A stretch of 64,000 nt of DNA, from NCBI GenBank assembly GCA_937876375.1, contig CALEHY010000027.1, positions 1 to 64,000 on the forward strand, given 5' to 3'. The position numbers were made by a program, and so were the translations under genes. The stretch is from an uncultured Clostridia bacterium. Its GTDB lineage: Bacteria > Bacillota > Clostridia > Oscillospirales > Acutalibacteraceae. A model generated the notes under the pieces. It worked only from the letters and a program-made list of their open reading frames with translations. It was not told where the DNA came from and searched no databases. How positions within the stretch are numbered: position 1 is the first letter of the stretch; every line of letters starts with the position of its first letter. Shown here in pieces: positions 31,935 to 40,994 of this stretch.

Positions 31935-33536
31935 TCATACAAAATGCTCGTCTGATAGTACAGCATGAGCACATTTTATTCCGTCAACAGCAGCTGAAAC
32001 GATACCACCGGCATATCCAGCGCCCTCACCACAAGGATAAACACCGGATATGTTGCACTGTAGATATTCATCTCGCAGTATTCTAACAGAGCTAGAGCTA
32101 CGTGTTTCTGGTGCTGTTAGAACAGCGTCGTATAGCTTGAATCCGTTCAGCTTTTTGTCCATCTCGACGATAGCAGATCTCATTGTTTCTGCCACTCTCT
32201 GTGGCAAGCATTCGTTGAGATTAGTTAGTGTTACACCAGTAGGACAGGTTGGCTGAACGCTACCTAGAGCCTTTGATTCCTTGTGCTCCAAGAAATCGCC
32301 AACTAGCTGTGCTGGTGCTCTATAGTCACCACCTGCTAGCAGATATGCGTTGTGCTCAATCTCTCTTTGGTAATATATTCCTGCAAGTGGGTGCTCTGAT
32401 GGAAAATCCTTTGGCTCGATACCAACGAGCAGAGCACTGTTTGCATTTTCACCATCTCGTGCAAGGGAGCTCATACCATTAACGATAACACCCTCTTTTT
32501 CACTTGCAGCAGCGACAACTGTGCCACCAGGACACATACAGAATGTGTATGCGCCTCGCTCGTGCAGACCGTGGCATGATAGCTTATAATCAGCAGCACC
32601 AAGCTTTGGGTGGTCGGAAAATTTGCCATACTGTGCCTTGTTGATTAGGCTCTGTGGGTGTTCAATTCTTGCACCAACAGAGAACGGCTTTTGGATGATT
32701 TCAACACCCATATTGTATAGCATTTCGACTGTGTCACGAGCACTGTGACCGATTGCCATAATAACACTGTCGGTCTCGATATCGTATTGCTCACCTTGGT
32801 GAACATATGTTACTCCGTGCACAAATCCGTTAGCGACCAATAGCTTTTCTAGCTTGCATTCTAGTTTAACTTCGCCACCAAGACGCTCAATCTTCTTGCG
32901 TATATTCTTAACTACGATAGCAAGTCGGTCAGTACCGATATGTGGCTTTGATGAGTAGAGTATCTCCTCTGGTGCACCAGCCTCGTATAGCTCTTGCAGC
33001 ACCTTGCGAATGAATGGACTCTTGATACCAGTGGTTAGCTTTCCATCAGAAAATGTGCCTGCACCACCCTCACCAAATTGAACATTGCTCTCTTCGTCCA
33101 GCTTGCGCTTGGTCCAAAATTCGTTAACGTCCTTTTGTCTAGCATCGATATCCTTGCCACGCTCTAGGATGATTGGCTTTAGTCCAGCCTCTGCAAGAAT
33201 AATACCAGCAAGCATACCTGCTGGACCAAATCCAACAACGATTGGACGGAATTTTGACGTTCTGTTATTCGCTGGAATTTCGTACTTGTATGGCTTAACT
33301 ATCTGCACCTTGTTGGACTTGCACTTTGCGACAATTTGTTCCTCATCAAGAGCGATTGTCACATCCACACTGTATGTGAAATGTACGTCGTCCTTGTGTC
33401 TAGCGTCGACACTTTTCTTGAATATAGTTAGGTCCTTTATGTACTTTTCATTTAGCTTTAGTATCTTGCTTGCCTTTTGCTTTAGTATGCTCTCGTCATC
33501 GTCTAGTGCAAGCTTGATTTCGTTAATTCTTATCAT
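31935..33536 (-). CDS. FAD-dependent oxidoreductase (COG2509-type)
   Basis: A 533-residue flavoprotein. An N-terminal ferredoxin-like part (about 1-90) is followed by PIVVGFGPAGMLAGIILAEAG, the FAD dinucleotide site, and VQFGEGGAGTFSDGKL, a family signature, plus GEGAGYAGGIVSAAVDG at the end. The reaction is unknown for this family. It overlaps the next flavoprotein gene by 14 bases, so the two are coupled. Confidence 0.85.
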   Translation of the reverse strand: MIRINEIKLALDDDESILKQKASKILKLNEKYIKDLTIFKKSVDARHKDDVHFTYSVDVTIALDEEQIVAKCKSNKVQIVKPYKYEIPANNRTSKFRPIVVGFGPAGMLAGIILAEAGLKPIILERGKDIDARQKDVNEFWTKRKLDEESNVQFGEGGAGTFSDGKLTTGIKSPFIRKVLQELYEAGAPEEILYSSKPHIGTDRLAIVVKNIRKKIERLGGEVKLECKLEKLLVANGFVHGVTYVHQGEQYDIETDSVIMAIGHSARDTVEMLYNMGVEIIQKPFSVGARIEHPQSLINKAQYGKFSDHPKLGAADYKLSCHGLHERGAYTFCMCPGGTVVAAASEKEGVIVNGMSSLARDGENANSALLVGIEPKDFPSEHPLAGIYYQREIEHNAYLLAGGDYRAPAQLVGDFLEHKESKALGSVQPTCPTGVTLTNLNECLPQRVAETMRSAIVEMDKKLNGFKLYDAVLTAPETRSSSSVRILRDEYLQCNISGVYPCGEGAGYAGGIVSAAVDGIKCAHAVLSDEHFV

Positions 33537-34647
33537 TATTATACCTATTATATATATCGTTTGCTGCTCTTATTCCACTGGAGAATGCGTAGTCGAGATT
33601 AAAACCACCACATTCGTACTGGTTATCGGTCAACTCGCCAATAATGTAGAGTAGCTTGTTTGATTTTGACATATTGTTGTCGTCCAGTTCATCGTTTGGC
33701 ACGCCACCATTAGTGATTTGGGCAAAATCATATCCCTTTGTACCAGTGATGATTAGACGCCAGCTCTTGATACATTTTAGTAACTTGTCCATATCGCCAT
33801 CAGCTTGACGAGATAGTATGGAGCATAGCTTTTGTGGTAAAATGCCCTCGATAGTACCAAATTTTTCGATATGTGCTTTTATTTCACCAGTGCTCATTTC
33901 TGGTACGAAATCGATGATTGCGATTGATTTTTCTTGATTATTCTTCAGCGCATTGTCGTGGATATGCTGGGACAGGTTCATTACTACTATTCCAGATATA
34001 CCGTAGTCGGCGAATAGTAGCTCGCCATAATCCTCTGCAACGACGCTGCCATTTGTTTCTATCTTAATATTGCACTTGGTACGAATACCTTTTAGTGCTC
34101 TGCAATGCTTGCTAGATGATTTTAGCTGAACTAGAGCAGGGGAAAGTGCTGTGACGCTGTGACCTAGCTGTCTTGCAATATCGTATCCACTACCATCAGA
34201 GCCTAGTGCAGATTGGCTTTTGCCACCAGTTGCGAGAACTAGTGTCTCACCAGTGAATATGCCCTTGTTAGTATATACATTATATGTGTCGCCCAAGTGC
34301 TCCACCTTTGTAACAGTGCAGTCAGTGATGATTTGAATGCCCAGCCTCTCACATTCCTTTGCCATAATATCGACAACAGTGCTTGCTTGGTTGGAGTATG
34401 GGTATATTCTGCCCTCACTGTCGCTACGCATAACTAGACCAATGGAGCTAAAGAACTCCCTTGTGCTCTCGTATGATATAGCGTTCTTGTTTGTCATATT
34501 GCATCTGCCGTTGCCAGTAGCGTAAATCTTCTTTAGTACACAGTCCAAATGCTCTATTACAGTCACATTGATATTGCTATTATTTTGTTTTAACTTGATA
34601 GCACAAGCGATACCACTTGCACCACCACCAATTATTATAGCGTTCAT
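33523..34647 (-). CDS. NAD(P)/FAD-dependent flavoprotein (HI0933/BaiN-like)
   Basis: A 374-residue protein with IGGGASGIACAIKL (FAD binding), IYATGNGRCNMTN, LATGGKSQSALGSDGSGYDIA and ECGGFNLDYAFSSG at the C-terminus, all hallmarks of the HI0933/COG2081 family. BaiN in bile-acid dehydroxylating clostridia is a relative, but this gene is not in a bai cluster. It is first in the leftward operon and diverges from rpmG. Confidence 0.87.
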   Translation of the reverse strand: MNAIIIGGGASGIACAIKLKQNNSNINVTVIEHLDCVLKKIYATGNGRCNMTNKNAISYESTREFFSSIGLVMRSDSEGRIYPYSNQASTVVDIMAKECERLGIQIITDCTVTKVEHLGDTYNVYTNKGIFTGETLVLATGGKSQSALGSDGSGYDIARQLGHSVTALSPALVQLKSSSKHCRALKGIRTKCNIKIETNGSVVAEDYGELLFADYGISGIVVMNLSQHIHDNALKNNQEKSIAIIDFVPEMSTGEIKAHIEKFGTIEGILPQKLCSILSRQADGDMDKLLKCIKSWRLIITGTKGYDFAQITNGGVPNDELDDNNMSKSNKLLYIIGELTDNQYECGGFNLDYAFSSGIRAANDIYNRYNNDKN

Positions 34648-34738
34648 ACATTTCCCTCTAAGCTGTTGCTTTTTGTTTAATATATGTTATAATAAATATA
34701 AGAAAAAAGCAATATTTATTTAAAAAAGAAAAAAACTC

Positions 34739-34810
34739 TTGACTATCCTTGACTAATGTGTTATAGTCAATGTACCTCGTCAAAAGGGTTTTATTTTTTT
34801 GCCCTTTTTT
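34739..34810 (+). promoter_or_regulatory. Promoter and attenuator-like leader of the rpmG-secE-nusG operon
   Basis: TTGACT (34739-34744), 17-bp spacer, TATAGT (34762-34767). Downstream, AAAAGGG pairs with CCCTTTTTT at about 34782-34808, giving a terminator-like hairpin about 60 bp before the rpmG start. It may tune read-through into the translation genes. Confidence 0.6.
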
Positions 34811-34873
34811 GACTGAATGCGTTACAGTCGCTACGAGGGAGATTGTTATCGAAATTAATTAGGAGGTGCCAAA

Positions 34874-35023
34874 ATGAGAGTTAAAATAACTTTAGCTTGC
34901 ACTGAATGCAAACAACGCAATTACAACACAATGAAAAACAAGAAGAACACACCTGACAGACTTGAGATGAACAAGTATTGTCCATTCTGCAAGAAGCACA
35001 CTCTCCACAGAGAGACAAAGTAA
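34874..35023 (+). CDS. rpmG: 50S ribosomal protein L33
   Basis: A 49-residue protein beginning MRVKITLACTEC, with the CxxC pairs (ACTEC and CPFC) of the zinc-binding L33 type. AGGAGG lies at 34861-34866. The order rpmG-secE-nusG-rplK is the standard bacterial one. Confidence 0.95.
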   Translation: MRVKITLACTECKQRNYNTMKNKKNTPDRLEMNKYCPFCKKHTLHRETK

Positions 35024-35037
35024 CAGGAGGAATATCG

Positions 35038-35409
35038 ATGGCTGAAGAGAAAAAGGCTAAGAAGACAGAGTCTAAGAAGTCAGATAAGAAAAAGTCTGGC
35101 AAGGCTAAGAAGAACCCTTTTAAGTCAATCGCAGCATTCTTCAAAAGTGTTAAATCAGAAGGCAAAAAGGTAGTATGGCCTGGTTCTAAGGAAGTATGGA
35201 AGAATACCCTTGTTGTTCTCGTAGTTATTTTGATTGTTGGTGTTATCATTTACGCTGTTGACCTTGGTCTTACACAGGGCATGAAGGGTATCAAGCAGCT
35301 TGCAAACGACAACACAACAACTTCTGCTGTTTCTGATGATAATTCATCCGAAGGCGTTGAGGTTGATCTCGACGAGGACGCTGATACTGTAACTGAAGCT
35401 GCCGAGTAA
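35038..35409 (+). CDS. secE: Preprotein translocase subunit SecE
   Basis: A 123-residue protein: a lysine-rich N-terminus (about 1-40), the SecE signature KSVKSEGKKVVWPGSKEVW, one TM helix (about 61-81) and an unusually acidic C-terminal tail (EGVEVDLDEDADT). It clamps SecY in the translocon. AGGAGG precedes the ATG at 35038, 14 bases after rpmG. Confidence 0.95.
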   Translation: MAEEKKAKKTESKKSDKKKSGKAKKNPFKSIAAFFKSVKSEGKKVVWPGSKEVWKNTLVVLVVILIVGVIIYAVDLGLTQGMKGIKQLANDNTTTSAVSDDNSSEGVEVDLDEDADTVTEAAE

Positions 35410-35427
35410 TAAAGGGAGGCACAGTTG

Positions 35428-35952
35428 ATGGAAGAAGCAAAATGGTATGTTGCTCATACATTCTCTGGCTACGAAAACAAGGTAGCTAGCGACCTTCAGA
35501 TTAAGGTTGAAAATCAAAATCTCACTGATATGATTCAGGAAATCATCATTCCTACAGAGACTGTTGTCGAGATTAAGGACGACGGTACAAAGAAGGAAGT
35601 AGAGAGAAAGATTTTCCCATCCTACATTCTTATCAAGATGGTCATGACAGATGAAACATGGTACGTAGTACGTAATACTCGTGGCTGTGCTGGATTCGTT
35701 GGACCAGAGGGTAAGCCAGTTGCTCTTACTGAGGACGAGATTAAGCGTCTTGGTGTAGAGAAGGTTACTGTTGAGGTTGCTTACGAGGTTGGCGACATAG
35801 TAAATGTAATTGATGGTCCACTAGAGGGCTTTTCTGGCACTGTCGAGTCTATCGACACTGCAAACAACAGCGTACAGGTTATCGTATCAATGTTTGGTAG
35901 AGATACAGCTGTTGACTTTGAGCTTGACCAGCTTGAAAAGGTCAGCGAATAA
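35428..35952 (+). CDS. nusG: Transcription termination/antitermination factor NusG
   Basis: A 174-residue protein: the NGN domain (KWYVAHTFSGYENKVA) and a C-terminal KOW domain (VGDIVNVIDGPLEGFSGTVESID). GGGAGG upstream supports the ATG at 35428. It links RNA polymerase to Rho, the ribosome and pausing control. Confidence 0.96.
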   Translation: MEEAKWYVAHTFSGYENKVASDLQIKVENQNLTDMIQEIIIPTETVVEIKDDGTKKEVERKIFPSYILIKMVMTDETWYVVRNTRGCAGFVGPEGKPVALTEDEIKRLGVEKVTVEVAYEVGDIVNVIDGPLEGFSGTVESIDTANNSVQVIVSMFGRDTAVDFELDQLEKVSE

Positions 35953-36066
35953 TTTAGTAATTCGTAGCTACGGCTACATTTTACCATTGGGTGATATTTA
36001 TATCATTTGATGAGTGGGAGAAGATATCTTCTTCGCCAAATACCACATTTTTAGGAGGAAAAAATT

Positions 36067-36492
36067 ATGGCTCAAAAGGTAGTAGGTTTAATTAAACTTC
36101 AAATCCCTGCAGGCAAAGCTACACCAGCACCACCAGTTGGTCCTGCACTAGGTCAGCACGGTGTTAATATCGTAGCATTCACAAAGGAATTCAATGACAG
36201 AACAAAGAACGACGCAGGTCTTATCATTCCTGTAGTTATCACAGTATACGAGGATCGTTCTTTCACATTCGTAACAAAGACTCCACCAGCTGCTGTTCTT
36301 ATCAAGAAGGCATGTGGTCTCGACAAGGCTTCAGGTGTTCCTAACAAGACAAAGGTTGCAACAATTTCAAAGGCTGATATTCAGAAGATCGCTGAAACAA
36401 AGATGCCTGACCTAAATGCTGCATCTCTTGAGGCTGCTATGTCAATGATCGCAGGTACAGCTCGCAGCATGGGTGTAGTTGTAGAAGACTAA
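36067..36492 (+). CDS. rplK: 50S ribosomal protein L11
   Basis: A 141-residue protein of typical length with IKLQIPAGKATPAPPVGPALGQHG and the C-terminal RNA-binding domain (ARSMGVVVED). It forms the GTPase-associated centre with 23S rRNA and is the target of thiopeptides. A 114-bp gap separates it from nusG and contains a short hairpin region that may be the L11/L1 leader. AGGAGG lies upstream. Confidence 0.97.
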   Translation: MAQKVVGLIKLQIPAGKATPAPPVGPALGQHGVNIVAFTKEFNDRTKNDAGLIIPVVITVYEDRSFTFVTKTPPAAVLIKKACGLDKASGVPNKTKVATISKADIQKIAETKMPDLNAASLEAAMSMIAGTARSMGVVVED

Positions 36493-36547
36493 TTCCCCGT
36501 GTGGGAGGAAAAACGAAAATCCGATTAACCACTGGAGGTAATTTAAA

Positions 36548-37255
36548 ATGAAACACGGAAAGAAATATACAGACGGCGCAAAGCTAATCGATCGCGCTGT
36601 ACTATACACAGAAAAGGAAGCTCTTGATCTCGTAGCACAGACTGCAAAGGCAAAGTTTGACGAGACAGTAGAGGTTCATGTACGTCTTGGTGTAGACTCT
36701 CGTCATGCTGACCAGCAGGTTCGTGGCGCAGTAGTTCTTCCAAATGGTACTGGTAAGGACGTTAGAGTTGCAGTATTCGCAAAGGGTGACCTTGCAAAGG
36801 CTGCTTTAGAGGCTGGCGCTGACGTTGTTGGCGATGCAGACCTTGTAACAAAGATTCAGGGTGGCTGGATGGATTTCGACGTAGCTATCGCATCACCTGA
36901 TATGATGGGCTTCGTTGGTCGTCTAGGTAAGGTTCTTGGTCCTCGTGGTCTTATGCCATCACCAAAGGCTGGCACAGTAACACCTGACGTTGCTAAGGCT
37001 GTTCAGGAGGCTAAGGCTGGTAAGATCGAGTATCGTCTTGACAAGACAAACATTATTCACTGCCCAATCGGTAAGGTATCATTCGGCACAGACAAGCTTC
37101 TTGAGAACCTTAACGCACTTCTTGATGCAGTTATCAAGGCTAAGCCAGAGGCTGCAAAGGGTCAGTACATTAAGTCTTGCGCAGTAGCTTCAACAATGGG
37201 CCCTGGCGTAAAGATTAACCCTAACAAGGTTGGTTCAGCAGCATCTGCTGAATAA
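36548..37255 (+). CDS. rplA: 50S ribosomal protein L1
   Basis: A 235-residue protein with MMGFVGRLGKVLGPRGLMP and the family C-terminus (STMGPGVKI). It binds the L1 stalk of 23S rRNA and represses its own operon by binding a mimic in the mRNA. It has GGAGG upstream and starts 55 bases after rplK. Confidence 0.97.
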   Translation: MKHGKKYTDGAKLIDRAVLYTEKEALDLVAQTAKAKFDETVEVHVRLGVDSRHADQQVRGAVVLPNGTGKDVRVAVFAKGDLAKAALEAGADVVGDADLVTKIQGGWMDFDVAIASPDMMGFVGRLGKVLGPRGLMPSPKAGTVTPDVAKAVQEAKAGKIEYRLDKTNIIHCPIGKVSFGTDKLLENLNALLDAVIKAKPEAAKGQYIKSCAVASTMGPGVKINPNKVGSAASAE

Positions 37256-37267
37256 TTAAAAATGGTA

Positions 37268-37296
37268 TTGACATAGCAGATTTGCTATGCTATAAT
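37268..37296 (+). promoter_or_regulatory. Perfect consensus promoter of the rplJL operon
   Basis: TTGACA (37268-37273), exactly 17 bp, TATAAT (37291-37296). Confidence 0.9.
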
Positions 37297-37302
37297 ACAC
37301 TC

Positions 37303-37436
37303 GCTGTTCAACCAAAGACAGTAGGTGCCGTATTATCGGTGTAAGTATTATCGCCTACCGAGGAATGAGCATTATATGACACTTTTTGTGTAATTATGTA
37401 ATGTCATGCACCCTCGGTATATGAGGGTGCATTTTT
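37303..37436 (+). promoter_or_regulatory. L10 leader with attenuator
   Basis: The 240-base gap before rplJ holds a structured leader with GTAGGTG..CGCCTAC pairing and the GAGGAATGAGC segment, followed by an intrinsic terminator (TGCACCCTC / GAGGGTGCA then T-run, 37407-37436). It resembles the known L10 leader, where L10-L12 binding controls rplJL expression. Confidence 0.75.
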
Positions 37437-37499
37437 ATATTTGTTTGGATAGCTCCAAGTCCACACCCAGTGTGGCAAATAATTATGGAGGTAAACTAA

Positions 37500-38111
37500 A
37501 TGCCAAGTACAGTAGTTCTTGAAAAGAAAAAGCAGCAGGTTGCTGATCTTTCAGCTAGAATTAAGGAATCTTGTGCAGGTGTAGTAGTTGACTACAAGGG
37601 TATCAACGTAGAGGACGACACAAAGCTTCGTAAGGAGCTCCGTGAGGCTGGCGTTGTATACACAGTAGTTAAGAACTCTATTCTTCAGCGTGCTGCTGAG
37701 GAGTGTGGTCTTACACTTGACAGTTCAGTAGTTGAAGGCACAACAGCTGTTGCAACTTGCGTTGATGATTATGTAGCAGCAGCTCGTATTCTTAACGCTT
37801 ATGCTGAGGATCATGACAACTTCAATATCAAGACAGGTTATCTTGATGGCGCTGTTATCGATAACTCAGAGGTTGTTGCTCTTGCTAAGCTACCATCAAG
37901 AGAGACTCTCCTTGCTACTATCGCAAGTGTTGTTGTAGAGCCTATCGCATGTATCGCACGTGCAGTTAACGCTCTTGAGGAGAAGGGTGGCGCTACACCA
38001 GTAGAGGCAGAGGCAACAGAGGAGGCTCCAGCAGAGGAGGCTCCAGCTGCAGAGGAAGCACCAGTAGAGGAAGCTCCTGCAGAGGCACCAGCTGAAGAAA
38101 CAGCTGAGTAA
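37500..38111 (+). CDS. rplJ: 50S ribosomal protein L10
   Basis: A 203-residue protein. The core (about 1-165) is typical (VVDYKGINVEDDTKLRKELREAG). A 35-40-residue C-terminal extension rich in Ala, Glu and Pro follows (EEAPAEEAPAAEE...), repeat-like and longer than usual. L10 anchors the L7/L12 dimers to the ribosome. GGAGG lies upstream. Confidence 0.96.
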   Translation: MPSTVVLEKKKQQVADLSARIKESCAGVVVDYKGINVEDDTKLRKELREAGVVYTVVKNSILQRAAEECGLTLDSSVVEGTTAVATCVDDYVAAARILNAYAEDHDNFNIKTGYLDGAVIDNSEVVALAKLPSRETLLATIASVVVEPIACIARAVNALEEKGGATPVEAEATEEAPAEEAPAAEEAPVEEAPAEAPAEETAE

Positions 38112-38151
38112 TTATTATTTTAAAATCTAAATTTTAACGGAGGAAATAAAA

Positions 38152-38529
38152 ATGGCATCAGAGAAGATTACAGCAATCGTAGATTCAATTGCTACTCTTA
38201 CAGTATTAGAGCTTAAAGAGCTTAAGGAAACAATCGAGGAGACATTCGGCGTTACTGCAGCAGCAGTAGCAGTAGCAGCAGCACCTGCAGAGGGTGGCGC
38301 AGCAGCAGCTGAGGAGAAGACTGACTTTGACGTAGTACTTGCAGCAGTAGGTGCACAGAAGATTCAGGTTGTTAAGGCTGTTAAGGAGGCTACAGGCCTT
38401 GGTCTTAAGGAAGCTAAGGAGATGGTTGATAGCGCTCCTGCAACTGTTAAGGAAGGTGTTCCAGCAGCAGAGGCAGAGGCTCTTAAGGCAGCTCTTGAGG
38501 CAGCTGGCGCAACAGTTGAGCTTAAGTAA
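38152..38529 (+). CDS. rplL: 50S ribosomal protein L7/L12
   Basis: A 125-residue protein: N-terminal dimerization helices, an alanine-rich hinge (about 38-55) and the C-terminal factor-binding domain (EKTDFDVVL, IQVVKAVKEATGLGLKEAKEMVD). The operon ends here at a terminator. rpoB, which usually follows rplL, is not adjacent. Confidence 0.97.
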   Translation: MASEKITAIVDSIATLTVLELKELKETIEETFGVTAAAVAVAAAPAEGGAAAAEEKTDFDVVLAAVGAQKIQVVKAVKEATGLGLKEAKEMVDSAPATVKEGVPAAEAEALKAALEAAGATVELK

Positions 38530-38551
38530 TTTAGCTTATATCCATAATTAT

Positions 38552-38582
38552 AAAAGCCAATCCATTTGGATTGGCTTTTTTT
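38552..38582 (+). terminator. Terminator after rplL
   Basis: Stem AAAAGCCAATCC / GGATTGGCTTTT then T-run. Confidence 0.9.
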
Positions 38583-38631
38583 CTTGCATATATACGGTGT
38601 GCTTGATATAATATTTATCGAGGTGATTTTT

Positions 38632-39135
38632 ATGTTTAAGGAAATTAGTTTTACTGACGTTAAGGAAAATGTCGTAGATTTGTTAAAAAACCAGTGGGGT
38701 CTAGTCACAGCAGGTGATGAGGATGCACTTGGTACAATGACAGTATCTTGGGGTGCTATCGGTGAGTTATGGGCAAAGGATATGGCGACTATCTACATTC
38801 GTCCACAGCGTAACACAGTTCAGTATCTCGACGCAAAGGATTATTTTACTATTACATTTTATCCTAGCGACTATCATAGCGCTCTTGCATTCTGTGGTTC
38901 AAAGAGTGGCAGAGACGTTGATAAGGTTAAGGAAACAGGGCTCACACCAAAATATGATGAGGCTGCTCCATATTTTGACGAGGCAAAGCTAGTTCTTGTA
39001 TGTCGCAAGATGGCAAAGGGTAATTTTGCACCAGAGCAGATGATTGACAAGTCAATTATTGATACACAGTATTCAGCTAATGATTTTCACCATATCTACT
39101 ATGGTGCAATCGAAAAGGTGCTAGTTAAAGAGTAA
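38632..39135 (+). CDS. Flavin reductase-like FMN-binding protein
   Basis: A 167-residue protein; GAGGTGAT precedes the ATG at 38632. The split-barrel layout MTVSWGAIGELWAKDMATIYIRPQRNT is that of the flavin reductase/FMN-binding family that binds FMN without a fixed partner. It may reduce flavin or a small substrate. Stand-alone unit between terminators. Confidence 0.82.
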   Translation: MFKEISFTDVKENVVDLLKNQWGLVTAGDEDALGTMTVSWGAIGELWAKDMATIYIRPQRNTVQYLDAKDYFTITFYPSDYHSALAFCGSKSGRDVDKVKETGLTPKYDEAAPYFDEAKLVLVCRKMAKGNFAPEQMIDKSIIDTQYSANDFHHIYYGAIEKVLVKE

Positions 39136-39149
39136 AAATAGTCGAAATT

Positions 39150-39184
39150 AAAAGGGATATCCGACTCATCGGATATCCCTTTTG
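39150..39184. terminator. Terminator between convergent genes
   Basis: Stem AAAAGGGATATCCGA / TCGGATATCCCTTTT. Confidence 0.88.
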
Positions 39185-39197
39185 TTATATATTGATA

Positions 39198-40979
39198 TTA
39201 TTCAACAACCATATTTACAACCTTAATTCCGTGTTCGTTAGCATATTTTTCTGCTGATGAGCCCTTTTCACAGTAGAAAACTACCATAGGACAGTTTTCA
39301 AATGCGTCTGGTGCAATCTCAACATTATATGGCTGGAATTTTGCACTGCGTAGAGTAGTACAGTTTGCAAATGCCTTTTCACCAATTTTCTCTATACCAC
39401 TCTTGATGACTGTGGCAGATAGCTTTGTACAGCCCTCGAATGCATATTCACCGATACCAGTTGTGCCCTTTGAAAGCTGAAATCCCTCTAATCCAGTACA
39501 GCCTTGGCATAGACCCTTGCTGATATATGTCACATTCTTGTTAAAATTGATTTTCTTCACGTCAGGAGAGTTCGCAAATGCAAAGTCTGCAAGTGAGGTG
39601 ATAGGTATATCATCAATTTTTGATGGAACAGTGTACGAATTTGTTGTTGTGCTGTCAAATCCATCCACAATAGCGTGGTCCTTGTATATGCTGTAGGCAT
39701 ATTTTCCATCCTTATGCTTGAATGGAGTTTTGAATGCACCACCAAGCATCAATTTTGATGGGTCAAGCTTCTTTTGTGGCTTTGCACAGCTATCCTCGAT
39801 ATAATCCTCGACAGATACCTCTCTTGAGTAGGTAATCTTTCGCCCAAGAACATCTGCAATACGGTTAAATTTCTTTAGGTTTGCCTTGTCCTTTGAATTG
39901 ATTGTTACTGGGATAACGGCAAATGCCTTGTCGTGATAGCTCTTGCTGGTAAATGCTGGAACATATGCGCATCTAATTGCTACACCAGATGCAGATTTTT
40001 CAACGTCGATACAAGCGATAATAGTTCTAGCCTTTGCACAGTTAGCATTGTGTGATACGAAATTGCCCATAGAATAGAACACAGGCACTTTTTTCTCTCC
40101 AGCGCTAACATATCCAAAATCCTGCAAAACGTGTGGATGAGAGCCTATGATACAGTCATAGCCTAGTTCTGCAAGCTTGGTAGCAATCTTTTCTTGGGAT
40201 TCGTTGTGAACAAGCTTGTTTTCCTTGCCCCAGTGGATACAGCAGATTACTGCGTCGGCACCGTCGGCACGAGCTTGGTCGACGATTTTCTTTGCCTTAG
40301 TCCTCTTGTAATCGTTTAGGAGAAAATCCACACCCTCATCAGTTAGGTTGCATCTCTTGTTGTTGTGCTCTGTTGCAAATGCAACGATAGCAACCTTGAT
40401 ACCATTAACATTGATGAGCTGATATCTCTTCTTTTCTTCCTTGAATGTACCGGTATGGATGAATCCAAATTTTTCGATATAATCAATAGTTTCACCAATA
40501 CCGATTGCACCAGTGTCCATATCGTGATTGTTGGCATTTGTTAGCACGTCAAATCCAGCATTCTTTACAGCCTGGAGAAATTCTAGTGGTGCATTACAGT
40601 GAAAATTCTGCTCAGCAACATATTTTTCTGTTCTGTATGGTGCTTGAGGAAAAATCATTGTCTCCAGATTACCAACTACTAAATCAGCCTGTGCAAATAT
40701 TGGCTTTATGCACTCGAACTCGTAGTCAAAATCGTATGAGTCACCAGTCTGTGCAGCCTCAATCTGTCTTTCGAAACAGGTGATATCACCTGTGAACATA
40801 ATCTTTGCAGACCCAGTCTTGTCAGCATTAGCGTTGGCGTACCATTCGCCATTATCATATGTGTATCTTAATGGTGCTTGTGGAATGTCGAATTTTTCGT
40901 CATAGTCACGATCGATAAAATCGTAGTCCGGTGCTTTGCACTCATATTTTTCAAGCCATTGATTTTTGATTTCCTTCAT
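39198..40979 (-). CDS. CapA-like metallophosphatase fused to BspA-type leucine-rich repeats
   Basis: A 593-residue protein. Residues about 50-355 form the PGA_cap/CapA domain: MFTGDITCFE, VGNLETMIFP, TNANNHDMDTG, CIHWGKE, GSHPHVLQDFG and FYSMGNFVSH give the metallophosphoesterase centre. After a linker, about 430-590 carry LRR_5-type repeats (ITSLADFAFANSPDVKKINF, GIGEYAFEGCTKL, KIGEKAFANCTTL). No signal peptide is evident. CapA proteins take part in poly-gamma-glutamate or capsule handling. It ends an operon led by an ATP-grasp protein 15 bases upstream, which suggests polymer synthesis at the surface. Confidence 0.85.
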   Translation of the reverse strand: MKEIKNQWLEKYECKAPDYDFIDRDYDEKFDIPQAPLRYTYDNGEWYANANADKTGSAKIMFTGDITCFERQIEAAQTGDSYDFDYEFECIKPIFAQADLVVGNLETMIFPQAPYRTEKYVAEQNFHCNAPLEFLQAVKNAGFDVLTNANNHDMDTGAIGIGETIDYIEKFGFIHTGTFKEEKKRYQLINVNGIKVAIVAFATEHNNKRCNLTDEGVDFLLNDYKRTKAKKIVDQARADGADAVICCIHWGKENKLVHNESQEKIATKLAELGYDCIIGSHPHVLQDFGYVSAGEKKVPVFYSMGNFVSHNANCAKARTIIACIDVEKSASGVAIRCAYVPAFTSKSYHDKAFAVIPVTINSKDKANLKKFNRIADVLGRKITYSREVSVEDYIEDSCAKPQKKLDPSKLMLGGAFKTPFKHKDGKYAYSIYKDHAIVDGFDSTTTNSYTVPSKIDDIPITSLADFAFANSPDVKKINFNKNVTYISKGLCQGCTGLEGFQLSKGTTGIGEYAFEGCTKLSATVIKSGIEKIGEKAFANCTTLRSAKFQPYNVEIAPDAFENCPMVVFYCEKGSSAEKYANEHGIKVVNMVVE

Positions 40980-40994
40980 AAAAGCTCCTAGTTA

